From Rugamonas rubra (lineage in GTDB: Bacteria > Pseudomonadota > Gammaproteobacteria > Burkholderiales > Burkholderiaceae_D): a DNA stretch of 64,000 nucleotides. Positions 27,684-39,517 of the stretch are shown here, one piece after another (the first letter of the stretch is position 1; every line of letters starts with the position of its first letter). The notes beneath the pieces are model-generated. The model saw only the letters and a program-made list of their open reading frames with translations, searched no databases and was not told the DNA's origin. Location of the stretch: NCBI RefSeq assembly GCF_900114705.1, contig NZ_FOTW01000005.1, positions 124,001 through 188,000 of the forward strand, written 5' to 3'. The position numbers were made by a program, and so were the translations under genes.

Positions 27684-27722
27684 AATGCCATTGACGACGC
27701 GGTTAAGGTCATCAATGGCATT
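27684..27722. terminator. Bidirectional terminator between LysR gene and guaA
   Basis: A perfect 11-base-pair stem (AATGCCATTGA / TCAATGGCATT) with A-rich left flank (TTTTTTATGG on the minus strand) and T-rich right flank. It can end both the rightward LysR transcript and the leftward guaA transcript. It differs in sequence from the terminator at 18035-18062, consistent with guaA having acquired a new downstream flank. Confidence 0.8.
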
Positions 27723-27756
27723 CATTTAATTCAATAGAATCAATGAGTAAACAACC

Positions 27757-29367
<1,611 letters not shown>

Positions 29368-29479
29368 GGGTTGGATGCTTTAAAAATGATGATATCGCTG
29401 CGGAATAGCCGGCCCGCCGCAGACATGGCGCGGACCGCGCTGTTGGCGGGACCGCAACGGTCCGCGCCGCAAAACTGGC

Positions 29480-29511
29480 CACGCCGGCGGCGCGAAGGCG
29501 CCGCCGGCGTG
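29480..29511 (-). terminator. GC-rich stem-loop downstream of guaB
   Basis: A perfect 14-base-pair stem (CACGCCGGCGGCGC / GCGCCGCCGGCGTG) with a four-base loop, 11 bases after the guaB stop; on the minus strand only a short TTTT follows about five bases later. It may attenuate guaB transcription before guaA. Confidence 0.55.
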
Positions 29512-29521
29512 CTGCCAAGGC

Positions 29522-31012
<1,491 letters not shown>

Positions 31013-31148
31013 TTATACAGAAAATCTAGGGCGCCGTCCTTGCATCTTGGAAAAATCTGCCCCGCAGGCCGCATGGCGATTGACACTCGCTGCGAATCAT
31101 GGCGAAATCGCAGACAGGCAACGCCCCCTTCCTCACGGAAAGCACAGC

Positions 31149-31823
31149 ATGAAACCAGACAGAGCAGCAGGCCCGGCGGCGGCGAGCGCAGCGGCAAAGG
31201 CGGCGCCCGCAGCGGCGGCTTCGGCGCGGGCGACGCGGGCGACGCCGGCAACGACGGCCGCGACGGCCGCGACGGCCACGCCGACGCCGACGCCATTGGC
31301 CCGGCCGCGCGCGGCGGCGTGGCTGGCCGGCGCCCTGCTGCTGGCGGCCTGCGGCCAAGCGGCGGCGCAGTATGTGTGGATCGACGACAAGGGGGTCAAG
31401 CAACTGTCGGACCGTCCGCCGCCGCCGTCGGTGCCGCAGAAGCGCATCCTGAAGGCGCCCGGCAAGGACAAGCTCAATCCTGCCGCCGACACAGCCGGCG
31501 AGAACGGCGCCGACGGCGACAACCCGGCCGGCGCCGCCGAGGCGCCCGCCGCCAAACCGGCGCCGACGCTGGGCGAACGCAACGCCGCCTACAACAAGCG
31601 CAAGGCGGAGGCGGCGCTGGCGGCGCAACAGGCCGGCGAGGACAGCGCCCGCAAGGCCGAGATCGCCGCCAACTGCGAGAACGCCCGCAACAACCAGCGC
31701 GCCCTCGATCAAGGCGTGCGCATGAGCACCTACGACAAGAACGGCGTACGCGGCTTCATGAGCGAGGCCGAACGGGCCGAGTCGGCGAAGAAAAACAAGC
31801 AGGTGCTGGCGCAGTGCCAATAG
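31149..31823 (+). CDS. DUF4124 domain protein with Ala/Thr-rich N-terminal extension
   Basis: About 224 residues. A DUF4124 motif (QYVWIDDKGVKQLSDRPPPP) follows a hydrophobic export signal (AAAWLAGALLLAACGQAAAQ) whose LLAAC could be a lipobox. The 50 residues before that are Ala/Thr/Pro low complexity from GCGACGGCC-like repeats, so the true start may be later than the ATG at 31149. The C-terminal part has a charged, probably helical region (RKAEAALAAQQAGEDSARK). Envelope protein of unknown function. Confidence 0.72.
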   Translation: MKPDRAAGPAAASAAAKAAPAAAASARATRATPATTAATAATATPTPTPLARPRAAAWLAGALLLAACGQAAAQYVWIDDKGVKQLSDRPPPPSVPQKRILKAPGKDKLNPAADTAGENGADGDNPAGAAEAPAAKPAPTLGERNAAYNKRKAEAALAAQQAGEDSARKAEIAANCENARNNQRALDQGVRMSTYDKNGVRGFMSEAERAESAKKNKQVLAQCQ

Positions 31824-31910
31824 GCAGCAGGCGCGGTATCGCGCTTTACTGCTGCGGCGCGCGCCGATTGCCTCTATGATATGGCAATCGACCAACAATT
31901 CATTCCAGGC

Positions 31911-32939
31911 ATGACCAAGACTCAGCAAACCAAGAGCCGCGCCAGCGGCCGCGTGACCCTCGCCGCCGTGGCCCAGCTGGCCGGCGTGGCGACGATGACG
32001 GCCTCGCGCGCCATCACCCAGCCCGACCTGGTGTCGGAAACGCTGCGCACCCGCGTCGAACAGGCCGTGGCCGAGCTCGGCTATGTGCCCAACCGCGCCG
32101 CCCGCGCCCTCGCCTCCGCCGAGTCCAAGGTCATCGCCGTGCTGGTGCCGTCGCTGTCGAACGCGGTGTTCACCGAGGTGCTGGCCGGCATCCAGGACGC
32201 CCTCGACGCCGACAACTACCAGATCCTGATCGGCAACACGCGCTACTCCGACGCCGAGGAGGAGAAGCTGCTCGGCATCTACCTGCAGTCGAATCCGGAC
32301 GGCATCCTGTTGTCCGGCCTGAACCACAGCCCGCGCGTGCAACAGATGCTGACCTCGTCGCGCGTGCCCATCGTCTCGATGATGGACATGTCGACCGACC
32401 CGGCCCAGTTGTCGGTCGGCTTTTCGCAGGTGCAGGCCGGCCAGGCGATGACCCGCTACCTGATCGACAAGGGCCACCGCCGCATCGGCTTCATCGGCGC
32501 CCAGCTCGACGAGCGTACCTTGAAGCGCGCCGACGGCTACCGCCAGGCGATGCGCGAGGCCGGCCTGGCCGACCCGCGACTGGAGCTGATGGTGCCCGAT
32601 CCGTCCACCATCGCGCTCGGCGCCGAGCTGGTCGAGCGCATGCTGGCGCAGGCGCCCGACTGCGACGCCGTGTTCTGCTGCAACGACGACTTGGCCCACG
32701 GCGCCATCTACCAATGCCAGCGCCTCGGCATCGCCGTGCCGGGCCAACTGGCCATCTGCGGCTTCAACGATCTACCCGCCTCCGCCTGGATCAACCCATC
32801 GGTGACCACGGTGGCCACGCCGCGCTACCAGATCGGCTTCGAGGCGGCCACGCTGCTGCGCGCCGTCATCAAGGGCGAAACGCCGGCGGCGACGCAGATC
32901 GACCTGGGCTTCACGCTGATGGCGCGCGAGAGCGCCTGA
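31911..32939 (+). CDS. gntR: LacI family transcriptional repressor (GntR-type, gluconate)
   Basis: About 342 residues: an N-terminal LacI helix-turn-helix with hinge (VTLAAVAQLAGVATMTASRA, then GYVPNRAARALAS) and a periplasmic-binding-type ligand domain. The next genes are gluconokinase and a sugar-acid transporter, and a perfect LacI-type palindrome lies in front of them, so it most probably represses gluconate use and is relieved by gluconate. The ATG at 31911 gives a normal short leader; an ATG at 31881 is possible. The symbol is assigned from context. Confidence 0.85.
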   Translation: MTKTQQTKSRASGRVTLAAVAQLAGVATMTASRAITQPDLVSETLRTRVEQAVAELGYVPNRAARALASAESKVIAVLVPSLSNAVFTEVLAGIQDALDADNYQILIGNTRYSDAEEEKLLGIYLQSNPDGILLSGLNHSPRVQQMLTSSRVPIVSMMDMSTDPAQLSVGFSQVQAGQAMTRYLIDKGHRRIGFIGAQLDERTLKRADGYRQAMREAGLADPRLELMVPDPSTIALGAELVERMLAQAPDCDAVFCCNDDLAHGAIYQCQRLGIAVPGQLAICGFNDLPASAWINPSVTTVATPRYQIGFEAATLLRAVIKGETPAATQIDLGFTLMARESA

Positions 32940-33115
32940 TCTTCGTGGCGAAAGCACAACAGCAGGATTGATATCGCCCAAGCCGCCGGCCACCCCGGCG
33001 GTTCTTCCCACCTACCGCCACAGGCGCCAATTCCTCCATGGCTGGGCGCAAAACGGCGCCTCGCCGCAGGCGTGTTTCCGGGCGCCGGCTTGCTGCGCCG
33101 CAGCATCGAATCTTC

Positions 33116-33143
33116 TTTACAAATCCAGGGCAGGGACTACACT
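33116..33143 (+). promoter_or_regulatory. Probable sigma-70 promoter for gntK
   Basis: TTTACA at 33116-33121 and TACACT at 33138-33143, separated by 16 bases, immediately upstream of the LacI-type operator. Good fit at both boxes for a GC-rich genome; assignment by inspection. Confidence 0.55.
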
Positions 33144-33152
33144 CCGATCTCG

Positions 33153-33168
33153 ATGTTAGCGCTAACAT
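33153..33168. promoter_or_regulatory. LacI/GntR operator (perfect 16-bp palindrome)
   Basis: ATGTTAGCGCTAACAT, a perfect inverted repeat with central CG typical of LacI-family operators and close to the ATGTTACCGGTAACAT form of gluconate-repressor sites. It begins nine bases after the predicted -10 box, where bound repressor would block initiation, and 60 bases before gntK. Confidence 0.8.
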
Positions 33169-33228
33169 TTCGTCGTAACAGCAATATCCGGCAACACAAC
33201 AGCAACCACACCACGATAGCCACGAGAC

Positions 33229-33756
33229 ATGAGCACAACAACGAGACAAGCACGCTGGGTCGTCATGGGCGTCAGCGGCTGCGGCAAGAGCGAAATCGGA
33301 CAGGGCCTGTCCACCGCGCTGGGCGTCGACTTCCTCGAAGGCGACAGCCTGCACAGCGCCGCCAACGTCGCCAAGATGGCGGCCGGCACGCCGCTGACCG
33401 ACAGCGACCGCGCCGACTGGCTGCTGACCCTGCAACAACGCATCGCCCAGGCGGCGCAGCAGCAACGCGGCCTGGTGCTGTCCTGCTCGGCGCTGAAGCG
33501 GCGCTACCGCGACCTGTTGCGGGCCGGCGATCCCGGCCTGCGCTTCGCCCACCTGAGCGGAGCGCGCGCGGTCATCGCCGAGCGCATGCAGGCCCGGGTC
33601 GGCCACTACATGCCGCCGTCGCTGCTCGACAGCCAGTTGCGCGACCTCGAACCATTGCAGGCCGACGAGGCCGGCGTGTTGCTCGACCTGACCCGCACGC
33701 CGCAACAGCTGGTCGCCGACATCCTGCACTCGGCCGCCCAGCCAGCCATCCTATAA
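33229..33756 (+). CDS. gntK: Gluconokinase
   Basis: A 175-residue kinase that phosphorylates gluconate to 6-phosphogluconate, feeding the Entner-Doudoroff and pentose-phosphate routes. Walker A loop VMGVSGCGKSEIG at residues 12-24; EGDSLHS and SCSALKRRYRDLLR are conserved in thermoresistant gluconokinases. First gene behind the palindromic operator, 16 bases ahead of the MFS transporter gene. Confidence 0.93.
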   Translation: MSTTTRQARWVVMGVSGCGKSEIGQGLSTALGVDFLEGDSLHSAANVAKMAAGTPLTDSDRADWLLTLQQRIAQAAQQQRGLVLSCSALKRRYRDLLRAGDPGLRFAHLSGARAVIAERMQARVGHYMPPSLLDSQLRDLEPLQADEAGVLLDLTRTPQQLVADILHSAAQPAIL

Positions 33757-33772
33757 TCCAGAAGGAGACACC

Positions 33773-35095
33773 ATGAACACCGTCACACAGAAGAAAAAAA
33801 TCCCCAAACGCCGCTGGGGCATCGGCGCCCTGCTCGGCATGGGTGTGCTGATCAACTACATCGACCGCATCGGCCTGTCCGTCGCCGCGCCGCAGATCAA
33901 GGAGATGTTCGACCTGACGCCGGTCGAGCTGGGCCTGCTGTTCAGCGCCTTCGCCTGGTCCTACTCGCTGCTGCAAATTCCGGTCGGCATGGTGATCGAC
34001 CGCTTCGGCCCGACCCGCGTCGGCCGCTGGGGCGCCTTCCTGTGGGGCGTGGCCTCGGTCATCACCGCCTTCTCCAGCGGCTTCGCCGGCATCTTCTTCG
34101 CCCGCATCCTGCTCGGCGTGGCCGAGGCGCCCGCCTTCCCGGTCAGCGCCAAGGCCACCGGCTACTGGTTCCCGCGCGGCGAGCGCGGCATGGCCACGGC
34201 GATCTTCGACGCCGCCGCCAAGTTCTCCAACGTCATCGGCGTGCCGCTGATCGCCGTCACCATCGTCACCTTCGGCTGGCGCTGGGGCTTCGGTCTGACC
34301 GCCCTGCTCAGCTTCAGCTACTTCATCGCCTTCTTCGTGCTGTACCGCGACCCGAGCGCCGACCCCAAGCTGTCGAAGGAGGAGCTGCACTACATCCAGT
34401 CCGGCGGCGCCTCGCCGGAAGGCCCGTCCGAGGCGGGCGCCGTCAACATGCTCGGCTATCTGTTGACCAAGTCCAAGGTCTGGGGCCTGACCATCGGCTT
34501 CGCCGCCTACGGCTACTCCTTCTACCTGTTCCTCACCTGGCTGCCCGGCTACCTGGTGCAGACCATGCACATGAGCATACTGAAATCGGCCGGCTTCGCC
34601 GCCATCCCCTGGGCCGTGGCCACCGCCACCGACCTGTTCGTTGGCGGCTGGCTGATCGACCATCTGATCGCCAAGGGCAAGGACGAGTCCGTCGTGCGTA
34701 AAAGCGTACTGATCATCGGCATGCTGTTCGGCCTGGCCGTGTTCGGCGCCACCCAGACCACCGACCCGGTCTGGGCCATCGTCTGGATCTCGATCGCCCT
34801 GGGCGGCCTGGCCTCGGCCGCGCCGGTCGGCTGGTCGCTGCCCTCGCTGATCGCCCCCAAGGGCGGCGCCGGCACCATCGGCGGCATCATGAACTTCGCC
34901 AACAACCTGATGGGCGCGGCCGCGCCGATCGTCACCGGCGTGATCGTCGGCGCCACCAACTCCTTCACCAACGCCTTCCTGGTGGCCGGCGTGATCCTGG
35001 TGATCGGCATCATCTCCTTCGTCTTCGTGCTCGGCAAGATCGAACCGATCCCCGATCCCGCACCGGCCGCACCGGCGCCCGTACCGGCGCGCTGA
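33773..35095 (+). CDS. MFS transporter, anion:cation symporter type (sugar acid uptake)
   Basis: A 440-residue, 12-helix transporter. The helix-1 signature LINYIDRIGLSVAAPQIKE and VIDRFGPTRVGRWG belong to the ACS/hexuronate-glucarate-galactonate group. A strong AGAAGGAGACACC precedes the ATG. Directly follows gntK, so gluconate or a related sugar acid is the probable substrate. Ends in a short Pro/Ala tail. Confidence 0.88.
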   Translation: MNTVTQKKKIPKRRWGIGALLGMGVLINYIDRIGLSVAAPQIKEMFDLTPVELGLLFSAFAWSYSLLQIPVGMVIDRFGPTRVGRWGAFLWGVASVITAFSSGFAGIFFARILLGVAEAPAFPVSAKATGYWFPRGERGMATAIFDAAAKFSNVIGVPLIAVTIVTFGWRWGFGLTALLSFSYFIAFFVLYRDPSADPKLSKEELHYIQSGGASPEGPSEAGAVNMLGYLLTKSKVWGLTIGFAAYGYSFYLFLTWLPGYLVQTMHMSILKSAGFAAIPWAVATATDLFVGGWLIDHLIAKGKDESVVRKSVLIIGMLFGLAVFGATQTTDPVWAIVWISIALGGLASAAPVGWSLPSLIAPKGGAGTIGGIMNFANNLMGAAAPIVTGVIVGATNSFTNAFLVAGVILVIGIISFVFVLGKIEPIPDPAPAAPAPVPAR

Positions 35096-35193
35096 TTTTC
35101 CCCAACGGCGAAAGCCCGGCACCAAGCGGCGATCACAGCCGTCTATGGGCCGGGCCGGCGCCCGCCCTTCCCTTCCTTTTCAGAGACATTCGT

Positions 35194-36255
35194 ATGACAC
35201 CACGCATCCCTGCGGCGGCAGCGCTCGCCCTGATTTTCTGCGGCCCGGCCGCAGCCCAAAGCAATGTCGCCTTTTATGGCGTGATGGACGTCGGCATCTC
35301 GCAAGACCGTGGCGGCCTCGCCGGCAGCGCCACCCGGCTGACCAGCGGCATGGCCACGCAGAGCCGCTGGGGCTGGCGCGGCAGCGAGGACCTGGGCGGC
35401 GGCATGGCGGCCTTCTTCGTGCTCGAGGGCGGCATCCACGCCGACAACGGCAGCTCGACGCAGAACAACACCCTGTTCGGCCGCAACAGCGCCGTCGGCC
35501 TGCGCGGCAACTTCGGCGCCGTCTCGCTGGGCCTGCAGGACACGCCGCTGTTCACCACCCTCAACACCGTGGTCGACCCCTTGCGCAACGGCATCGCCCG
35601 CTCGAACAACCTGATGGCGGCGACCGCCTTCCGCGCCAGCAACTCCATCCTCTACCGCAGCAACGCCGTCAACGGCTTCAGCGCCGACGCCATGCTTGTG
35701 GCCGGCGAGGTGGCCGGCGACAACGCCGCCGGCCGCGCCATGGGTGGCTCGGTCGGCTACAGCAACGGCCCGCTGACGGTGCGCCTGGCCTACCACCACC
35801 GCAACAACGACACGGCCAGCCTGCTCAACACCGAGTCGGCGCGCAACACCCTGCTCGGCGCCAACTACGACTTCGGCGCAGCCAAGGCCTACTTCGGCTT
35901 CGGCGTCGACAAGGGCCTGAACAGCTCGACCTTGAACAACGCGGCGGCCACCTTCGGCGGCAAGGCGCCAACGGCCTCGACCGACAGCAACTCCCTACTG
36001 CTGGGCTTGTCCGTGCCGCTGGGCGCCAGCACCGTGGTGGCAAGTTATGTGCGCAAGAACGACAAGGGCGCGCTGAACCAGGACGCCCAGCAGTTCGCGC
36101 TGGCGTATATGTACGCGCTGTCGAAGCGCACCGACGTCTACACCTCCTACGCGCTGATCCGCAACCAGAACGGCGCCGCCTACACCGAGGGCAACAGCGA
36201 GGAGCCGGGCACCGGCAACAAGCAGTTCACCGCCGGCCTGCGCCACCGCTTCTAA
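35194..36255 (+). CDS. Betaproteobacterial general porin
   Basis: A 353-residue outer-membrane porin. Signal peptide ends at about residue 22 (LIFCGPAAAQ), the first strand SNVAFYGVMDVGI and loop-3 features are typical of Gram-negative porins of this class, and the C-terminus ends in RHRF. Located 98 bases after the sugar-acid transporter and before a terminator, so it may be the last gene of the gluconate operon, supplying outer-membrane entry. Confidence 0.92.
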   Translation: MTPRIPAAAALALIFCGPAAAQSNVAFYGVMDVGISQDRGGLAGSATRLTSGMATQSRWGWRGSEDLGGGMAAFFVLEGGIHADNGSSTQNNTLFGRNSAVGLRGNFGAVSLGLQDTPLFTTLNTVVDPLRNGIARSNNLMAATAFRASNSILYRSNAVNGFSADAMLVAGEVAGDNAAGRAMGGSVGYSNGPLTVRLAYHHRNNDTASLLNTESARNTLLGANYDFGAAKAYFGFGVDKGLNSSTLNNAAATFGGKAPTASTDSNSLLLGLSVPLGASTVVASYVRKNDKGALNQDAQQFALAYMYALSKRTDVYTSYALIRNQNGAAYTEGNSEEPGTGNKQFTAGLRHRF

Positions 36256-36278
36256 ACCGCAGCTAGTGGAAAACCAGA

Positions 36279-36316
36279 AGGGCGCGCCACCGTCGACCGG
36301 TGGCGCGCCCTACTAT
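36279..36316 (+). terminator. Terminator after porin gene
   Basis: A perfect 13-base-pair stem (AGGGCGCGCCACC / GGTGGCGCGCCCT) with a seven-base loop, then ACTATTTGTT. It lies between the convergent porin and rnfH genes. Confidence 0.75.
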
Positions 36317-36338
36317 TTGTTCCTTGCGGCCGGCGAAC

Positions 36339-36623
36339 TCAGGCCGCGCCGGCCTTGCGCCGGCGGCGGGCGTGTTTCGGGTCGGCGACCAGCGGGCGGT
36401 AGATTTCCACCCGGTCGTGTTCGCGCAGCACCGTGTCGAGCGTCTTCTTCTTGCTGAAGATGCCGACCGGCATGGTCGCTAGGTCGATCTCCGGCGCCTC
36501 GCGCAGCAGGCCGCTTGCGGCGACGGCCTGCTCCAGCGTGGTGCCGGCCTCGACCGTCAAGTCGCGCAGCCATTGCGCGGTGGCGCCGGCGAAACACACC
36601 TGCACCTGGATTAGCTCAGCCAT
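36339..36623 (-). CDS. rnfH: RnfH family ubiquitin-like protein
   Basis: A 94-residue beta-grasp protein. IQVQVCFAGATAQWLRDLTV and VGIFSKKKTLDTVLREHDRV, then IYRPLVADPKHARR, match the RnfH family. It overlaps the 3' end of ratA by eight bases, the usual pairing. Its biochemical role is not established in this family. Confidence 0.92.
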   Translation of the reverse strand: MAELIQVQVCFAGATAQWLRDLTVEAGTTLEQAVAASGLLREAPEIDLATMPVGIFSKKKTLDTVLREHDRVEIYRPLVADPKHARRRRKAGAA

Positions 36624-37047
36624 ACACCGTCTCCGCCCGTTTGCAGAAGCAATCGACCATGCTGTTGGCGATCATGCCGAACACCGGGCCGATCAGTTGC
36701 TCCAGTATGATGCTGGAAAACTCGTAGTGCAGGTCCAGCTCGATCTTGCAGGCGTCCTCGCGCAGCGCCTTGAAGGTCCAGGTGCCGTCGAGGGTCTTGA
36801 AAGGACCGTCCACCAGCCGCATCTTGATGCTGGTCGAGGGCGTGTTGACGTTGAATGTGGTAAAACTCTGGCGTATGCCGTGGTAATGGATGCCCAGGCT
36901 GGCCACCACCGTGTTCTCGCCCCGCTCCTTGACCTCGACACCGCCGCACCATGGCAGAAATTTGGGGTAATCCTCGACCTTGGCCACCAGATCGAACATT
37001 TGTTCCGCGCTGTATCCCAGGAAAACCGATTTATGTACTACTGCCAT
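36616..37047 (-). CDS. ratA: RatA family START-domain protein (COQ10-like)
   Basis: A 143-residue START/polyketide-cyclase-fold protein: YSAEQMFDLVAKVEDYPKFL at the start and FGMIANSMVDCFCKRAETVYG at the end match RatA/COQ10-type proteins, described as a ribosome-association toxin in E. coli and as ubiquinone-binding in related families. Divergent from smpB, overlapping rnfH. Either role is possible here. Confidence 0.92.
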   Translation of the reverse strand: MAVVHKSVFLGYSAEQMFDLVAKVEDYPKFLPWCGGVEVKERGENTVVASLGIHYHGIRQSFTTFNVNTPSTSIKMRLVDGPFKTLDGTWTFKALREDACKIELDLHYEFSSIILEQLIGPVFGMIANSMVDCFCKRAETVYG

Positions 37048-37137
37048 TGTGTAACCGTTTGCTATGATGTTGAATTATTCGCGACTTTTGGCGCGAAACA
37101 GTAGTTTAACCGACCCGCGCCTACTATTTACCATCTC

Positions 37138-37587
37138 ATGACCATAGCTGATAACAAAAAAGCCTTCCACGACTACTTCATCGAGGACCGCTACGAAGCG
37201 GGCATCGTGCTGGAGGGGTGGGAAGTCAAGGCCATCCGCGACGCCCGCGTGCAGATCAAGGAAGCTTACGTCACCATCCGTGGCGACGAGCTGTTCCTGT
37301 TCGGCGCCCACATCAGCGCCCTGCCGACCGCCTCCACCCACATCCATCCGGAGGCCGTGCGCACCCGCAAGCTGCTGCTGCACCGCACCGAAATGGACAA
37401 GCTGATCAGCAAGGTCGAGCGTTCCGGCTACACCCTGGTGCCGCTCAACCTGCACTACAAGGGCGGCCGCGTCAAATGCGAGATCGGCCTGGCCAAGGGC
37501 AAGAAGATGCACGACAAGCGCGCCACCGAGCGCGACCGCGACGGCGCCCGCGAAGTCGCCGCGGCGATGAAACAAAACCGCCGCTAA
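37138..37587 (+). CDS. smpB: SsrA-binding protein SmpB
   Basis: A 149-residue tmRNA-binding protein needed for trans-translation rescue of stalled ribosomes. Conserved blocks [20 protein letters not shown] and [10 protein letters not shown] at the start, and a basic C-terminal tail ([16 protein letters not shown]). Divergent from ratA with 90 bases between. ssrA itself is not in the window. Confidence 0.96.
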   Translation: MTIADNKKAFHDYFIEDRYEAGIVLEGWEVKAIRDARVQIKEAYVTIRGDELFLFGAHISALPTASTHIHPEAVRTRKLLLHRTEMDKLISKVERSGYTLVPLNLHYKGGRVKCEIGLAKGKKMHDKRATERDRDGAREVAAAMKQNRR

Positions 37588-37813
37588 GGCACTCGGCGCC
37601 GGGCGCGGCGCGCGGCGGCGCCGCCGCGGCGCGCCGCCGGCCTGGCCGGGCGGTGTATTTAGTCTGTCCGGAGCGCACAAAACGCAAGCTTTTGTTCTGT
37701 TGTGAATTTCCAAATAGAAACATCCGTGCTACACTGGCCGGAGGAAATTACCCTTTTTCGCCCCGGCAAGCCGGGGGTAGAATGGGCTGTTCACTTTAGA
37801 CTTTGACGAGGGC

Positions 37814-38509
37814 ATGATGGTGCTGAAAACCGGAGCAGCGATAGTGGCCGGCCTGATCTTGGCCGGATGTGCGGCGCGCTTCTCGCCTGTGCCGCAGGCG
37901 ACCAACTTCCCCGCCAGCCAGCAGGTCAAGCTGCAGGCGGCCAGCCACTGGGGCACGATCGCCGGGCATATCGAGAAAAACATGCTGGCCGAGCTGAAGA
38001 AGAATCCGCCGCGTCCGCTGTTCATCAACGAGGCGCCCAACCCCAGCCCCTTCCAGCGCGCGCTGAACACCCAGCTGATCACCTCGCTGGTCAACGACGG
38101 CTACACGGTGTCCAAATCGGCCGCCGGCTCGCTGAAGATCGACCTCGACGTGCAGGCCGTCACCTTCAGCGCCGACCGGCCGCAATACCGCTACCATGGC
38201 GAACACGGCGCGCTGGCCGCCGGCGTCTTCGTGCTGAGCGAGATCGAGCCGCCGCTGCTGCTGGCCGCAGCCGCCGGCGTCGGCGCCCAAGACGCCTATT
38301 CCTGGTTCAACGACCAGTTCGCGCCCGGCGCCACGCCGCGCACCGAGCTCATCATCACAGTGTCCGTGTCGGACCAGTACCGCTACTTCGCGCGCAACAC
38401 CTCGGCCTACTATGTGACCGACAGCGACCGCGTGCTGTACGGCATCATCGACAAGGAACCCGAGCTGCCCCAATTGAGCAAGACCTACCAGCTGCGCGGA
38501 GAACGCTAA
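37814..38509 (+). CDS. Hypothetical lipoprotein
   Basis: A 231-residue predicted lipoprotein with lipobox LILAGC (Cys at residue 19). The mature part has mixed alpha/beta character and segments such as DGYTVSKSAAGSLKIDLDVQ and TPRTELIITVSV. It ends one base before the next lipoprotein start, so the two are coupled. A second ATG at 37817 is better spaced from GAGGGC. Function unknown; pairing with an FlgO-like protein suggests an outer-membrane role. Confidence 0.8.
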   Translation: MMVLKTGAAIVAGLILAGCAARFSPVPQATNFPASQQVKLQAASHWGTIAGHIEKNMLAELKKNPPRPLFINEAPNPSPFQRALNTQLITSLVNDGYTVSKSAAGSLKIDLDVQAVTFSADRPQYRYHGEHGALAAGVFVLSEIEPPLLLAAAAGVGAQDAYSWFNDQFAPGATPRTELIITVSVSDQYRYFARNTSAYYVTDSDRVLYGIIDKEPELPQLSKTYQLRGER

Positions 38510-39058
38510 ATGACGAAAAAACTGGCCTCCCTGTCCGTACTGGCCCTGCCGCTGCTGCTGGCGGCCTGCTCGACCACGCCGAAGGACGAACCGAATTATT
38601 CGACCATCTCGTCGAACCAATTTATCGCCTCGAACTACAAGGCGGCCGACACCCTGCTGCAGCAGCTGAGCGGCAAGCTGACCGCCGACAAGCCGCTGAT
38701 CATGGCCACCGTGGTCAACATCGACGCGCTCGAGCAGACCACCACGCTGGGCCGCCTGGTGTCGGAGGAAATCTCCACCCGGCTGTCGCAGGGCGGCCTG
38801 AACATGTTGGAGATGAAGCTGCGCAACAGCGTCTACATGAAGCGCAACCAGGGCGAGCTGATGCTCACCCGCGAAATCGGCGACGTGGCGCAGACCCACC
38901 ACGCCCAGGCCATCGTGGTCGGCTCCTACGCCGAAACCAGCGACATGGTGTTCATCAACATCAAGGTGATCCAGCCCAACACCAACTTCGTGCTGGCCGG
39001 ACACGACTACGTGCTGGCCAAGGAGGGCATCGTGCGCTCCATGCTGCTGCGCAACTGA
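38510..39058 (+). CDS. FlgO family outer-membrane lipoprotein
   Basis: A 182-residue lipoprotein with lipobox LLLAAC (Cys at residue 20). The body, including ATVVNIDALEQTTTLGRLVS, HAQAIVVGSYAETSDMVFIN and VIQPNTNFVLAGHDY, fits the FlgO domain family, originally linked to flagellar outer-membrane function in Vibrio. Translationally coupled to the lipoprotein upstream. No flagellar genes are nearby, so a flagellar role is not supported here. Confidence 0.82.
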   Translation: MTKKLASLSVLALPLLLAACSTTPKDEPNYSTISSNQFIASNYKAADTLLQQLSGKLTADKPLIMATVVNIDALEQTTTLGRLVSEEISTRLSQGGLNMLEMKLRNSVYMKRNQGELMLTREIGDVAQTHHAQAIVVGSYAETSDMVFINIKVIQPNTNFVLAGHDYVLAKEGIVRSMLLRN

Positions 39059-39092
39059 TTAGCGCCGACGGACGCGGCCGGCACCCGTGCGG

Positions 39093-39491
39093 CTAGTCGG
39101 CCTCGTCGCAGTCCACCGGCGGCGGCGGCGCAGGCAGCCCCGCCAGCCGTTTCGACAGAATGGTGTTGTACAAATCCTTGGGCGAGCGCTTGCCCAGTTC
39201 CTGCAAATCCCGATAGTTGGCCAGAAAGTCCAGGATGCTCGGCCGTAGCGGCTGGGCCCGCAGGTCGCGCCCCGACTTGAGCTTGCGCTCCAGATCCAGC
39301 TTGGTCAGTTCCAGCGCGTGCTTGCGCCACTCCGCCTCGCGGTCCTGGCGGTCGCGCGCGCCCAGCATGGGCGTGACCAGCAGCTTGCCGATCAGCGCGG
39401 CGAGCACCGCGCCGCTGGCGCCGGCCAGCGCGGCCAGCGCCGCCAGCACGCCCGGCGTCAGCTTGGCCAGTTCGGCGAGAAAATTTTGCAT
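39093..39491 (-). CDS. Hypothetical single-span membrane protein
   Basis: A 132-residue protein with one long hydrophobic N-terminal segment (TPGVLAALAALAGASGAVLA) followed by a charged, probably coiled part (EWRKHALELTKLDLERKLK) and a proline-rich acidic tail (APPPPVDCDEAD). No family recognised. The ATG at 39491 is chosen because the frame upstream is low complexity. Same strand as the next small gene, 26 bases apart. Confidence 0.65.
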   Translation of the reverse strand: MQNFLAELAKLTPGVLAALAALAGASGAVLAALIGKLLVTPMLGARDRQDREAEWRKHALELTKLDLERKLKSGRDLRAQPLRPSILDFLANYRDLQELGKRSPKDLYNTILSKRLAGLPAPPPPVDCDEAD

Positions 39492-39517
39492 GCGCTGTGC
39501 TCCATGAGGTGGCGCAG

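Noticed and set aside
37588..37813. Possible ssrA (tmRNA) gene beside smpB
   Set aside because: No tRNA-Ala-like ends or tag reading frame were seen in this 226-base gap; it holds only a GC-rich palindrome and the promoter region of the lipoprotein gene.
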